This document shows positions 16,755 to 24,256 of a stretch of 64,000 nucleotides of DNA, piece by piece. The stretch lies in NCBI RefSeq assembly GCF_030718205.1, contig NZ_JAUZQF010000016.1:124001-188000 (forward strand), written 5' to 3'. The stretch is from Nonomuraea turcica (GTDB lineage Bacteria > Actinomycetota > Actinomycetes > Streptosporangiales > Streptosporangiaceae). Each line of letters opens with the position of its first letter. Positions within the stretch are counted from its first letter, which is position 1. Under the pieces are notes generated by a model. That model searched no databases and was not told where the DNA came from. It saw only the letters and a list, made by a program, of their open reading frames with translations. Position numbers and translations under genes: made by a program.

Positions 16755-16772
16755 GGTGCCGGACCCGGGCGC
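16719..16772. repeat. 27-bp tandem duplication at the 5' end of the WecG/TagA gene
   Basis: Two near-identical 27-bp copies (16719-16745 and 16746-16772) encode GSGTMPG-type peptides and each contains a possible ATG start for the GT26 gene. Confidence 0.8.
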
Positions 16773-16852
16773 ACCCTCGGGCGCCACCGCGCCGGATTCC
16801 GAAGCCGGCGAAGGGGCTGGGGTCGATGGCCCGATCCCTGTGTACGGCGAGG

Positions 16853-18043
16853 TCAAATCCCGTGTCCCCGGTTGTGCAACATCGACAGCACGGTCGGCGC
16901 CGAGACGAGGCCGGCGGCCACCGCCAGGGCGATCGGCGCCCGTGGCTCGGCGGCCCGGGCCGCGAACGTGCGGAGGGCCCAGCGCGCGGCCTCGCGCCGG
17001 CGTCCCAAGGCGGCGTGGCTGAAAGCCAGCTGGCCGTAGACCCGTGCCGCGCCGCGCGGGTCCACGGCCAGTTCGGGGTACCGGGCGAGCATCCAGTCGA
17101 GCCCGGCAATGCGGTCCGCCCAGCGGGCGACGTAGTGGGACCCGCCCCAGCGCACCCGGACGAGCGGCCGGTCGACGTGCGCGATCGGCCGCCGCTTGGC
17201 CGCTCGCAGCGCCAGGTCCCAGTCCTCGTTCTGTCCGGCGGGCGCGCTCTCGTCGACCCACAGCGCGCCACGCACGAACAGGAACGTCGATGAGTGGACC
17301 ATCACCATGCGCGACCGCAGAAGATCGTCTGCGGTTATGGACTCCGTGCCGGCGAGCCGGGCCACGCGGCGGTGACCGTAGGCGACCTCGATGCCGCAGC
17401 TGGCGAACTCACCACTGGCGTCCCGCAGCGCGCGCACTTGGGCCGTGAGCTTGCCCGGCAGCCAGACGTCGTCGTCGTCGCAGAAGGCCACGAGATCGGT
17501 GTCACAGGCGGCGATGCCGGTGTTGCGGGCGCCTGGGAGCCCTGGGGTGCGCGTGTTCGGCAGGACGACAACCGCCGCATCACCACGGGCCAACCCCAGG
17601 TCCGCCATGTCCGCAGCCGCCACACAAGGTCCCGCCGGGCCCGCACACACCACACCAGGAGCAGCCGCGTCCACAGCCGCCACACCAGGGGCCGCCGGGC
17701 CAGCAGCCGCCACACCACGAGCCGCCGGGCCCGCAGCCGCCACACCACGAGCCGCCTCGCCCGCAGACGACCCATCAGGGGCCGTCGCGTCCGCAGCCGC
17801 CACACAAGGTCCCGCCGCGCCCGCACACACCACACCAAGTCCCGCCGCACCCGCACACACCACACCAGGAGCAGCCGCGTCCACAGACGCCACGCCTGGG
17901 GTCGTTGTGGTGTCCGCCACGACGACCAGCGCCAACTCGCCCTCATAATCCTGAGCCAGCACGCCCTCAACGGCCTCGCGCAACGGCCCGGGACGGTCGC
18001 CGCGCGTTGGGATCACCACGCCCACGGATGGCAGCCGCGTCAC
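16853..18043 (-). CDS. GT2 glycosyltransferase with a decapeptide minisatellite inserted in its catalytic domain
   Basis: From a GTG at 18043 that overlaps the upstream stop (GTGA) the protein has 396 residues. The GT-A fold begins SVGVVIPTRGDRPGPLREAV and reaches LALVVVADTTTT, then is broken by about 100 residues of Ala/Gly-rich decapeptide repeats (residues about 47-145). It resumes with NTRTPGLPGARNTGIAA, DLVAFCDDDDVWLPGKL (metal-binding acidic run) and QNEDWDLALRA (ED catalytic motif). Without the insert it is a normal inverting GT2 enzyme. A hydrophobic C-terminal stretch may touch the membrane. It should add a sugar to the lipid-linked repeat unit of the same locus. The donor is unknown. 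Confidence 0.8.
   Translation of the reverse strand: MTRLPSVGVVIPTRGDRPGPLREAVEGVLAQDYEGELALVVVADTTTTPGVASVDAAAPGVVCAGAAGLGVVCAGAAGPCVAAADATAPDGSSAGEAARGVAAAGPAARGVAAAGPAAPGVAAVDAAAPGVVCAGPAGPCVAAADMADLGLARGDAAVVVLPNTRTPGLPGARNTGIAACDTDLVAFCDDDDVWLPGKLTAQVRALRDASGEFASCGIEVAYGHRRVARLAGTESITADDLLRSRMVMVHSSTFLFVRGALWVDESAPAGQNEDWDLALRAAKRRPIAHVDRPLVRVRWGGSHYVARWADRIAGLDWMLARYPELAVDPRGAARVYGQLAFSHAALGRRREAARWALRTFAARAAEPRAPIALAVAAGLVSAPTVLSMLHNRGHGI
17611..17910. repeat. 30-bp minisatellite, ten in-frame units
   Basis: Ten consecutive 30-bp units, the last degenerate, encode decapeptides such as ARGVAAAGPA and APGVVCAGPA on the minus strand. Units at 17641 and 17851 are identical, and units at 17611 and 17791 nearly so, which suggests higher-order duplication of blocks of units. 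There are no unique spacers. Confidence 0.92.
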
Positions 18044-18942
18044 CCCGCCGCCCTCCCGTACCCGTATCTGACCCTGAGCGGCCACGTCAGCGCGTTGACC
18101 ACCCGCCGGTCACCATCGCCCAGCCCCGTCGCCCAGGAGTCGTCTCGCCGCAGCTCCACCCGCCCCACGTGGAACCGCATCGGATTGCCGGACACCGTGT
18201 GCGACAGCCCCAGCCAGACGGCGTGGCCGTCGACGAACGGGAGCCCGGGGACGCCGGACAGCCCGAGCTCGCGGACCAGCCCCGTGAGCGTGTGCTCAGG
18301 GGCGGCGAGCAGATCCTCGTAGCGGACCGTCGTCACGCGGGCCCCGCGCCGCGCGAGCAGCTCCAGTGCGGCATTCTGCGCGCTCCACTGCAGCGCCGTG
18401 CGGGCGGGCCCCCAGCGGGTCATCGGCTGCCCGTCCTCAGGCCGCGCCACGGTCCTGCCCCAGGAGTAGGCGACGGCACGCGGATCCCTGACCACATGGA
18501 CCACGTGGACGTCCACGCCACTCGTCACCAGACACCAGGCGAGGGAGGCGTGCTTGCTGGAGTCGATCACGACGCGGGCGCCGGTGGCGGCGTAAACCAA
18601 CCGGTAGGCCTGCACGTATTCGGCCAGGTCCCGGTGGGCGATGCGGACGATCCTGCGGGTGCGATCGACCCGGCGCCTGAGCATCAGGACCCGGTTGGCC
18701 GTCACGCTCGCCCAACCACCGAACGCACGCTCCCCGACCTGGCACCAGAAGGCGCAGGCGGGGAAGGGCTCGCCACACCCGCAGGGTTCCTTCGCCAGGA
18801 CTCCCCGCTCCCACAGGTGCACTACCTCCCCAAGCGCGACCACGCCGGGCAGCTCGCCAAGGAGCCTCTCGAGCAGAGTGGTGCCACTACGGCCCAAACC
18901 GCCCAAGTAGATCACCCGGGTGGTGATAGCGCGGTCGGTCAC
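18040..18942 (-). CDS. PAPS-dependent sulfotransferase (third, distinct type)
   Basis: The protein has 300 residues. The 5'-phosphosulfate loop is IYLGGLGRSGTTLLERLLG at the N-terminus, and the 3'-phosphate site is VHVVRDPRAVAYSWGR. A segment CGCGEPFPACAFWCQVG, with four Cys within 14 residues, is unusual and might bind a metal or form disulfides. VVIDSSKHASLAW is a substrate-side motif of the sulfotransferase-3 family. It lies downstream of cysN with a 92-bp gap and overlaps the GT2 gene by four bases, so it is physically tied to both PAPS supply and glycan assembly. The acceptor is unknown. Confidence 0.85.
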   Translation of the reverse strand: MTDRAITTRVIYLGGLGRSGTTLLERLLGELPGVVALGEVVHLWERGVLAKEPCGCGEPFPACAFWCQVGERAFGGWASVTANRVLMLRRRVDRTRRIVRIAHRDLAEYVQAYRLVYAATGARVVIDSSKHASLAWCLVTSGVDVHVVHVVRDPRAVAYSWGRTVARPEDGQPMTRWGPARTALQWSAQNAALELLARRGARVTTVRYEDLLAAPEHTLTGLVRELGLSGVPGLPFVDGHAVWLGLSHTVSGNPMRFHVGRVELRRDDSWATGLGDGDRRVVNALTWPLRVRYGYGRAAG

Positions 18943-19034
18943 GGAGGAGGGCTTTCGCGTCGCGAATACGGAACGCGAGAACCCTAACGCGGAGAGTAAT
19001 CAGCGGGTAAGGGAAGAGCGAAAAGATCTACCGT

Positions 19035-20297
19035 TCAGCGGCCGTCCATGATCATGCCAGCGCCGACCGTGCTGTTCGTGGCCTCGTCCACCAGGATGAA
19101 GCCGCCCGTGAGCCGGTTACGCCCGTAGTCGTCAACGAACAGCGGCTGCGTGACGCGCAACGACACCCGCCCGATCTCGTTGAGGCCGAGCGAGGTCGCC
19201 TCCTCGTCCCGGTGCAGGGTGTTGACGTCGAGCCGGTAGTGCAGGTCGCGGACGAGAGCGCGGGCCGTACGGGTGGTGTGCTTGATGGTCAGCTTGGAGC
19301 GCGGCGTCAGCTTGACCCCGTCGCCCATCCAGCAGACCATCGCCTCCAGCTCCTGCGCCACGTTCGGCTGGTTGTTGGGCCGGGCGATCATGTCGCCGCG
19401 CGAGATGTCGAGGTCGTCCTCGAAACGCAGCGTCACCGACATGGGCGGGAACGCCTCCTCCACCGGGCCGTCGAACGTGTCGATCGAGGCGATCCGCGTG
19501 GTCAGGCCCGACGGCAGGTGCACCACCTCGTCACCCGGCTTCAGCACGCCGCCCGCCACCTGCCCGGCGTAGCCGCGGTAGTCATGGAAGGCGTGCTCGG
19601 TGGCGCGCTGCGGGCGGATGACGTATTGCACGGGGAAGCGCACGTCGGTCAGGTTGCGGTCGGAGGCGATGTGCACGTTCTCCAGGTGGTGCAGCAGCGA
19701 CGTGCCGAGATACCAGGGCATGTTCTCCGAGCGGGAGACCACGTTGTCGCCGTTGAGCGCGGAGATCGGGATGAACGTCAGGTCGGAGACGTTGAGCTTG
19801 GAGGCGAACGCCGTGAACTCCTCCCTGATCTCCTCGAACCGCTCCTGCGAGTAGTCCACCAGGTCCATCTTGTTGACGGCCAGCACCAGGTGCGGGACTC
19901 GCAGCAGCGAGGTCAGGAACGCGTGCCGGCGCGACTGCTCCAGCACGCCCTTGCGGGCGTCGATGAGGATGATCGCCAGGTCGGCCGTGGAGGCGCCGGT
20001 GACCATGTTGCGGGTGTACTGAATGTGCCCCGGCGTGTCCGCGATGATGAACTTCCGGCGCGGCGTCGCGAAATAGCGGTAGGCCACGTCGATCGTGATG
20101 CCCTGCTCGCGCTCGGCCCGCAGCCCGTCGGTCAGCAGCGACAGGTCGGTGTATTCGGTGCCGCGGTCACGTGAGGTCCGCTCGACGGCTTCGAGCTGGT
20201 CCTCGAAGATCGCCTTGGAGTCGTAGAGCAACCGTCCGATGAGGGTGGACTTGCCGTCGTCGACGCTTCCCGCCGTGGCAAAGCGAAGAATGTCCAT
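19035..20297 (-). CDS. cysN: Sulfate adenylyltransferase subunit 1 (CysN GTPase)
   Basis: The 420-residue EF-Tu-like GTPase has G1 AGSVDDGKSTLIGRLL, G2 EREQGITIDVAYRYF, G3 DTPGH and G4 NKMD, then two beta-barrel domains (VQYVIRPQRATEHAFHDYRGYAGQ). GTP hydrolysis drives APS formation by CysD. The length is that of CysN alone: there is no fused C-terminal APS kinase, which is encoded separately at 6060. It begins 1 bp after cysD ends. In sulfate-reducing assimilation this pair precedes a reductase; here it is followed by a sulfotransferase gene, pointing to PAPS use for sulfation. Confidence 0.96.
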   Translation of the reverse strand: MDILRFATAGSVDDGKSTLIGRLLYDSKAIFEDQLEAVERTSRDRGTEYTDLSLLTDGLRAEREQGITIDVAYRYFATPRRKFIIADTPGHIQYTRNMVTGASTADLAIILIDARKGVLEQSRRHAFLTSLLRVPHLVLAVNKMDLVDYSQERFEEIREEFTAFASKLNVSDLTFIPISALNGDNVVSRSENMPWYLGTSLLHHLENVHIASDRNLTDVRFPVQYVIRPQRATEHAFHDYRGYAGQVAGGVLKPGDEVVHLPSGLTTRIASIDTFDGPVEEAFPPMSVTLRFEDDLDISRGDMIARPNNQPNVAQELEAMVCWMGDGVKLTPRSKLTIKHTTRTARALVRDLHYRLDVNTLHRDEEATSLGLNEIGRVSLRVTQPLFVDDYGRNRLTGGFILVDEATNSTVGAGMIMDGR

Positions 20298-20298
20298 T

Positions 20299-21213
20299 TT
20301 AGAAGTAGCCCTCTCGCTTGCGGTCCTCCATGGCGGCCTCGGACGAGCGGTCGTCGGCCCTGGTGGCCCCGCGCTCGGTGATCCGGGTGGCCGCGATCTC
20401 CTCGATGATCTCCTCGACCGTGGCGGCCGTGGACTGCACGGCGCCGGTGCAGGTCATGTCACCCACGGTCCGGTAACGGACGACGGCCTCGAACAGCGGC
20501 TCGTCGTCGCCGCGCTGCACCACGTCGGAGTCGGGCAGCAGCATGCCGTCACGCTCGAACACCTTGCGGGTGTGGGCGAAGTAGATGGAGGGGATCTCGA
20601 TGCCCTCGCGCCTGATGTAGTCCCAGACGTCGAGCTCGGTCCAGTTGGATAGGGGGAAGACGCGGATGTGCTCGCCCTTGCGGATGCGCGCGTTGTAAAG
20701 GTTCCACAGCTCGGGGCGCTGGTTCTTCGGGTCCCACTGACCGAAGTCGTCGCGGAAGGAGAACACGCGCTCCTTGGCGCGGGCCTTCTCCTCGTCGCGG
20801 CGCGCGCCGCCGAACACGGCGTCGAACTCGTGCTCCTCGATCGCATCCAGCAGCGTGGTGGTCTGCAGCCGGTTACGCGAGGCGCGCCGCCCCGTCTCCT
20901 CCACGACCCGGCCCTGGTCGATGGAGTCCTGGACACTGGCCACGATCAGGCGGGCGCCCAGCTCCGCGGATCGGCGGTCGCGGAACTCGATGACCTCGTC
21001 GAAGTTGTGGCTGGTGTCCACATGCATGAGGGGGAACGGAATCGGCGCGGGCCAGAACGCCTTCTCCGCAATGCGGAGCATGACGATCGAGTCCTTGCCC
21101 CCGGAGAAGAGCAGACACGGACGCTCGAACTCGGCCGCCACCTCTCGCATGATGTGGATGGCCTCGGCTTCGAGCACGTCAAGCTGCGACGTCGTGTAGT
21201 CGCGCTGGAGCAT
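20299..21213 (-). CDS. cysD: Sulfate adenylyltransferase subunit 2 (CysD)
   Basis: The 304-residue protein carries the PAPS-reductase-like ATP pyrophosphatase fold with the PP-loop LLFSGGKDSIVML. MHVDTSHNFDEVIEFRD, AVFGGARRDEEKARAKER and SNWTELDVWDYI are CysD-typical. It makes APS and PPi from sulfate and ATP, powered by CysN. The ATG at 21213 has a strong GGAGGAAG. It lies 19 bp after the cysQ-type gene and 1 bp before cysN, forming a cysQ-cysD-cysN unit. Confidence 0.96.
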   Translation of the reverse strand: MLQRDYTTSQLDVLEAEAIHIMREVAAEFERPCLLFSGGKDSIVMLRIAEKAFWPAPIPFPLMHVDTSHNFDEVIEFRDRRSAELGARLIVASVQDSIDQGRVVEETGRRASRNRLQTTTLLDAIEEHEFDAVFGGARRDEEKARAKERVFSFRDDFGQWDPKNQRPELWNLYNARIRKGEHIRVFPLSNWTELDVWDYIRREGIEIPSIYFAHTRKVFERDGMLLPDSDVVQRGDDEPLFEAVVRYRTVGDMTCTGAVQSTAATVEEIIEEIAATRITERGATRADDRSSEAAMEDRKREGYF

Positions 21214-21232
21214 GGGTGCTTCCTCCGGCGTT

Positions 21233-22072
21233 TCAGCGGTGCAGGTCCCGAATGCCGGCGAGCAGAGATGCCGCCAGCTCCGGTAGGGAAACCAGAATAT
21301 CTGGTAGTGACGGGTCGGCTTGGTTATAGGTGAGCTGCGAGCCGTCGATCCGGCTCGCGTGGGCCCCGGCGGCCAGCGCGACGGCGACGGGCGCGGCGGA
21401 ATCCCACTCATACTGGCCGCCGGCGTGCACGTATGCCTCGACCTCGCCGGTGAGCACCGCGGAGATCTTCGCCCCCGCCGAGCCGATCGGCACGAGGTCG
21501 GCGCCCGCAAGGTAGGCCAATTTCTGGACGAACTCGGGCGGCCTGGTGCGGCTGACTGCGATGCGGAAGCGGCCTCCGTCGTAGGCGGGCGGCTTGGGCG
21601 GCTCGGCGGTGCTCAGTGTGCGGCCCTGGGCGGGCAGCGCCACGGCGCCCGCGGTCAGCTGCCCGCGCTCCCACAACGCCACGTGCACGGCCCAGTCCGC
21701 CCGGCCCTCCTCTGCGCTTATGGTCGCGCTCCCTTCGGCCCCGTCTTGGTTACGCAAGCTGCCGCTTCCGGGGCCGGCTCGCCGCTCCGAAAACTCGCGC
21801 GTGCCGTCGAGGGGATCCACGATCCACACCCGGTCCGCCGCGAGCCTGCGCGGGTCGAGCCGCTCCTCGCGGGTGGCCTCCTCCGACAACACGCTGTCGG
21901 AGGGCCGCAGCCGGGCCAGGGACTCCATCAGAAAGACGTGGGAGGCCCGATCGCCTTCCGCCTTGAGCGCGGGCGCGTCGCCGAACCCCAGGCGCTCCCT
22001 TATCCGCAGCAGCCGCTCGCCCGCCTCGCTCGCCAGGTCAGCGGCGAGCGCGTGGTCGTCGCGAATCGTCAT
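21233..22072 (-). CDS. cysQ: 3'(2'),5'-bisphosphate nucleotidase CysQ (PAP phosphatase)
   Basis: The 279-residue protein is of the inositol-phosphatase superfamily. VLSEEATREERLDPRR and WIVDPLDGTREFSE hold the Mg2+/Li+-site acidic residues, and YEWDSAAPVAVALAAGAHAS holds the C-terminal WDxAA motif. Its sequence resembles mycobacterial CysQ, which hydrolyses PAP (the product of every sulfotransferase) to AMP and so relieves product inhibition. About 25 residues rich in Gly and Ser (RAGPGSGSLRNQDGAEG...) sit between REFSE and DWAVHVALWERG; most relatives lack them. The ATG shares one base with the stop of the upstream transferase (TGATG), tying PAP removal to polysaccharide initiation. Confidence 0.9.
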   Translation of the reverse strand: MTIRDDHALAADLASEAGERLLRIRERLGFGDAPALKAEGDRASHVFLMESLARLRPSDSVLSEEATREERLDPRRLAADRVWIVDPLDGTREFSERRAGPGSGSLRNQDGAEGSATISAEEGRADWAVHVALWERGQLTAGAVALPAQGRTLSTAEPPKPPAYDGGRFRIAVSRTRPPEFVQKLAYLAGADLVPIGSAGAKISAVLTGEVEAYVHAGGQYEWDSAAPVAVALAAGAHASRIDGSQLTYNQADPSLPDILVSLPELAASLLAGIRDLHR

Positions 22073-23502
22073 CAATATGCTCCTTGCCCGCGGGCGACAG
22101 CCGACCAAGTCTTCCACAGGATCTGCAAGTCCAGCGTGAGGGACCAGTTCTCCACGTAACGCAGGTCGAGACGTACGGATTCCTCCCAAGATAGGTCAGA
22201 TCTACCACTGACCTGCCACAGCCCGGTCAGCCCAGGACGTACGAGGAGCCGTCTGCGCACGTCGTCACCGTAGCGCGCGACCTCCTCCGGCAACGGCGGC
22301 CTGGGCCCCACCAGCGACATGTGGCCGAGCACGACGTTGATGAGCTGGGGCAGCTCGTCGAGCGAGTGACGGCGCATCCGCATGCCGAGCGGCGTGACGC
22401 GTGGATCGTTCCGGATCTTGAACAGCACCCCGTCACGGTCGCTGACCAAGGTGATCTTCTGCTGCTCCGAGCCGCGCCGCATGGTGCGGAACTTCAGGAT
22501 CGTGAACGGTTTGCCGTCCCTGCCCACCCGGGTCTGCCTGAACAACGCGGGTCCGGGGCTCGTCACACGCACGGCCGCCGCCAGCCCGGCCAGCACCGGC
22601 GCGAGCAGCACCAGCAGCGCGACAGCGACCAGCCGGTCGAAGACGTTCTTGATCAGCTGCCTGGCCCCGGCCAGCTCGGGATGCTCCACATGGAGGAGCG
22701 GCAGCCCGGCGGCGGGCCTGATCGTGGTGCGCGGCCCGGCCACGTCCATCAGCGCGGGAGCGACCACGAGCTCGGTGTGCGTGCGTTCCAGCCGCCAGGC
22801 CAGCCGCCGCAGCGCCTGCCCGTCCATCTCAGGGCAGGCCAGCACGGCCACGGTGTCGGCGTCGAGCTGTGCCACCGCGAGCGGCACGTCGCTGAGGTCG
22901 CCGAGAACCGGCACTCCGGCCACCCACTCCCCGGGCGCGGCCGCAGGCACGCAGGCCGCCACGACCTCCATGCCGTGGTAACGCTCCCTGCGGAACAACT
23001 CGACCAGCTCGGCGATCGAGGCCGCGTGGCCCGCCGCGACCACCTTGCGCATGCAGGCGCCGACCGCCCTGCGCCGGTGCAGCGCGCTGCGCAACGCGTG
23101 CCTGAAGACCAGCGTGAGCAGCGTGACCAGGGGCAGCGCGAGCACGACGTAGCCGCGGGCGACGTCGGTCTTGGTCAGATAGGACCCGATGGCGGTGCCG
23201 GCGGTGAGCGCCACGCCGCACTGCAGGATCCTGCGGAACTCCTCGGAGCCGACGCCGATCAAGCGCGGCTCATAGGCCCGGTTGAGCGCCACCGCGCTCG
23301 TCCACACCACCGGCAGCGCCAGGCTGACCAGCAGGTAGGGAAGCGCGTAGGGAGTGAGCCCGCCGAAGCGCACGAAGAAGGCCACGGCGGACCCGATGCC
23401 GGCGCCGCACAGGTCGGCCGCGACGGCGCACAGGCGATAGGAGCGGATCCAGGCAGGCGTGCGGGGACCGGCTCGCCATGAGACCACATGGCCGACGGTC
23501 AT
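22072..23502 (-). CDS. Polyprenyl-phosphate sugar phosphotransferase, initiating glycan synthesis (WbaP/CpsE-type)
   Basis: The start is probably ATG 23502 (476 residues) behind GGGGGA; ATG 23541 would add 13. Four N-terminal membrane spans precede a CoA-binding-like Rossmann domain (about residues 140-270). The catalytic PGT domain follows, with a membrane-dipping helix (KNVFDRLVAVALLVLLAP), ALFRQTRVGRDGKPF, ILKFRTM, RHSLDELPQLINV, MSLVGPRPPLPEEV and RPGLTGLWQVSGRSD. It transfers a sugar-1-phosphate from a nucleotide sugar to polyprenyl phosphate, the committed first step. It heads the leftward operon that continues to cysQ, cysD, cysN, a sulfotransferase and two glycosyltransferases. The sugar is not predictable. 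Confidence 0.92.
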   Translation of the reverse strand: MTVGHVVSWRAGPRTPAWIRSYRLCAVAADLCGAGIGSAVAFFVRFGGLTPYALPYLLVSLALPVVWTSAVALNRAYEPRLIGVGSEEFRRILQCGVALTAGTAIGSYLTKTDVARGYVVLALPLVTLLTLVFRHALRSALHRRRAVGACMRKVVAAGHAASIAELVELFRRERYHGMEVVAACVPAAAPGEWVAGVPVLGDLSDVPLAVAQLDADTVAVLACPEMDGQALRRLAWRLERTHTELVVAPALMDVAGPRTTIRPAAGLPLLHVEHPELAGARQLIKNVFDRLVAVALLVLLAPVLAGLAAAVRVTSPGPALFRQTRVGRDGKPFTILKFRTMRRGSEQQKITLVSDRDGVLFKIRNDPRVTPLGMRMRRHSLDELPQLINVVLGHMSLVGPRPPLPEEVARYGDDVRRRLLVRPGLTGLWQVSGRSDLSWEESVRLDLRYVENWSLTLDLQILWKTWSAVARGQGAY

Positions 23503-23561
23503 GAGTCCCCCACCGCGCACGCGCGCCTCCACTGTGACCATTCATGAGCGGACAGTCACCG

Positions 23562-23567
23562 ATCGTA
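23562..23567 (-). promoter_or_regulatory. Candidate -10 element for the leftward polysaccharide operon
   Basis: On the minus strand TACGAT lies 21-60 bp before the two possible starts of the initiating transferase. No convincing -35 was found. The position is right but the match is weak. Confidence 0.3.
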
Positions 23568-23611
23568 GCGACACGACAAGCGGAGAACCGGCGAAAGGAC
23601 CTATGCGGCGA

Positions 23612-24196
23612 TCAGCGAGGAGGGCCGGAAATGTGCAGATCAGCCCGGTGGTACTCGTTCTGCGTGGCTTCGAGGCCGCGGGCCATCAGCGATTCCACGA
23701 CGTCGGCCGCCCGGTCGACGAGAAAAGGCAGGTCCTTGCGTTCGGCGGTGGCGAAGTCCCTCAGCACGAAGGTGGCGGCGTCCATGCGGCCGGGCGGGCG
23801 CCCGATGCCGAACCGGACCCGCAGGTAGTCGCGGGTGCCCAGGACCTTGGTGATCGACTTGAGACCGTTGTGGCCGTTGTCGCCGCCGCCGAGCTTGGCG
23901 CGCAACGCGCCGTAGGGCACGTCGAGCTCGTCGTGCACGACGATCAGCCGGTCCGGGCCGATCTTGTAGAAGTCGGCGAGCGCCTTGACCGGTCCGCCGG
24001 ACAGGTTCATGTACGTCAGCGGCTTGGCCAGGATGGCGGCACGGGTCTCGCACACCTCGGCCCGGCTCTTGTGCGCCTTGAACCGCCCGCCCGCCCTGGC
24101 GGCCAGCTCGTCGAGCACCATGAATCCGGCGTTGTGCCGGTTGCCGGCGTATTCGGGCCCCGGGTTGCCCAGTCCGGCGATCAGCCAGCGGTCCAT
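23612..24196 (-). CDS. pth: Peptidyl-tRNA hydrolase
   Basis: The 194-residue protein begins DRWLIAGLGNPGPEYAGNRHNAGF, which holds the catalytic His of NRHNAG and the conserved Asn. PLTYMNLSGGPVKALADF and IVVHDELDVPYG (catalytic Asp) follow, with GGDNGHNGLKSI for tRNA contact. It frees tRNA from prematurely released peptidyl-tRNAs in the cytoplasm. It follows rplY, with a strong hairpin between the two genes. Confidence 0.96.
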   Translation of the reverse strand: MDRWLIAGLGNPGPEYAGNRHNAGFMVLDELAARAGGRFKAHKSRAEVCETRAAILAKPLTYMNLSGGPVKALADFYKIGPDRLIVVHDELDVPYGALRAKLGGGDNGHNGLKSITKVLGTRDYLRVRFGIGRPPGRMDAATFVLRDFATAERKDLPFLVDRAADVVESLMARGLEATQNEYHRADLHISGPPR

Positions 24197-24217
24197 GCGC
24201 TTCCCTTTAATCGCGAA

Positions 24218-24248
24218 AACGGGGCGGCCGTGTGCCGGCCGCCCCGTT
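24218..24248 (-). terminator. Strong intrinsic terminator after rplY
   Basis: The 13-bp perfect arms AACGGGGCGGCCG (24218-24230) and CGGCCGCCCCGTT (24236-24248) enclose a 5-nt loop. Read leftward, the stem is followed by a short T run. It sits 9 bp past the rplY stop and 22 bp before pth, so it should separate or attenuate pth expression. Confidence 0.75.
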
Positions 24249-24256
24249 CACGGTGG

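Noticed and set aside
17611..17910. Regular 30-bp repeats resembling a CRISPR array
   Set aside because: The units are contiguous with no unique spacers, they stay in frame with a glycosyltransferase, and no cas genes are near.
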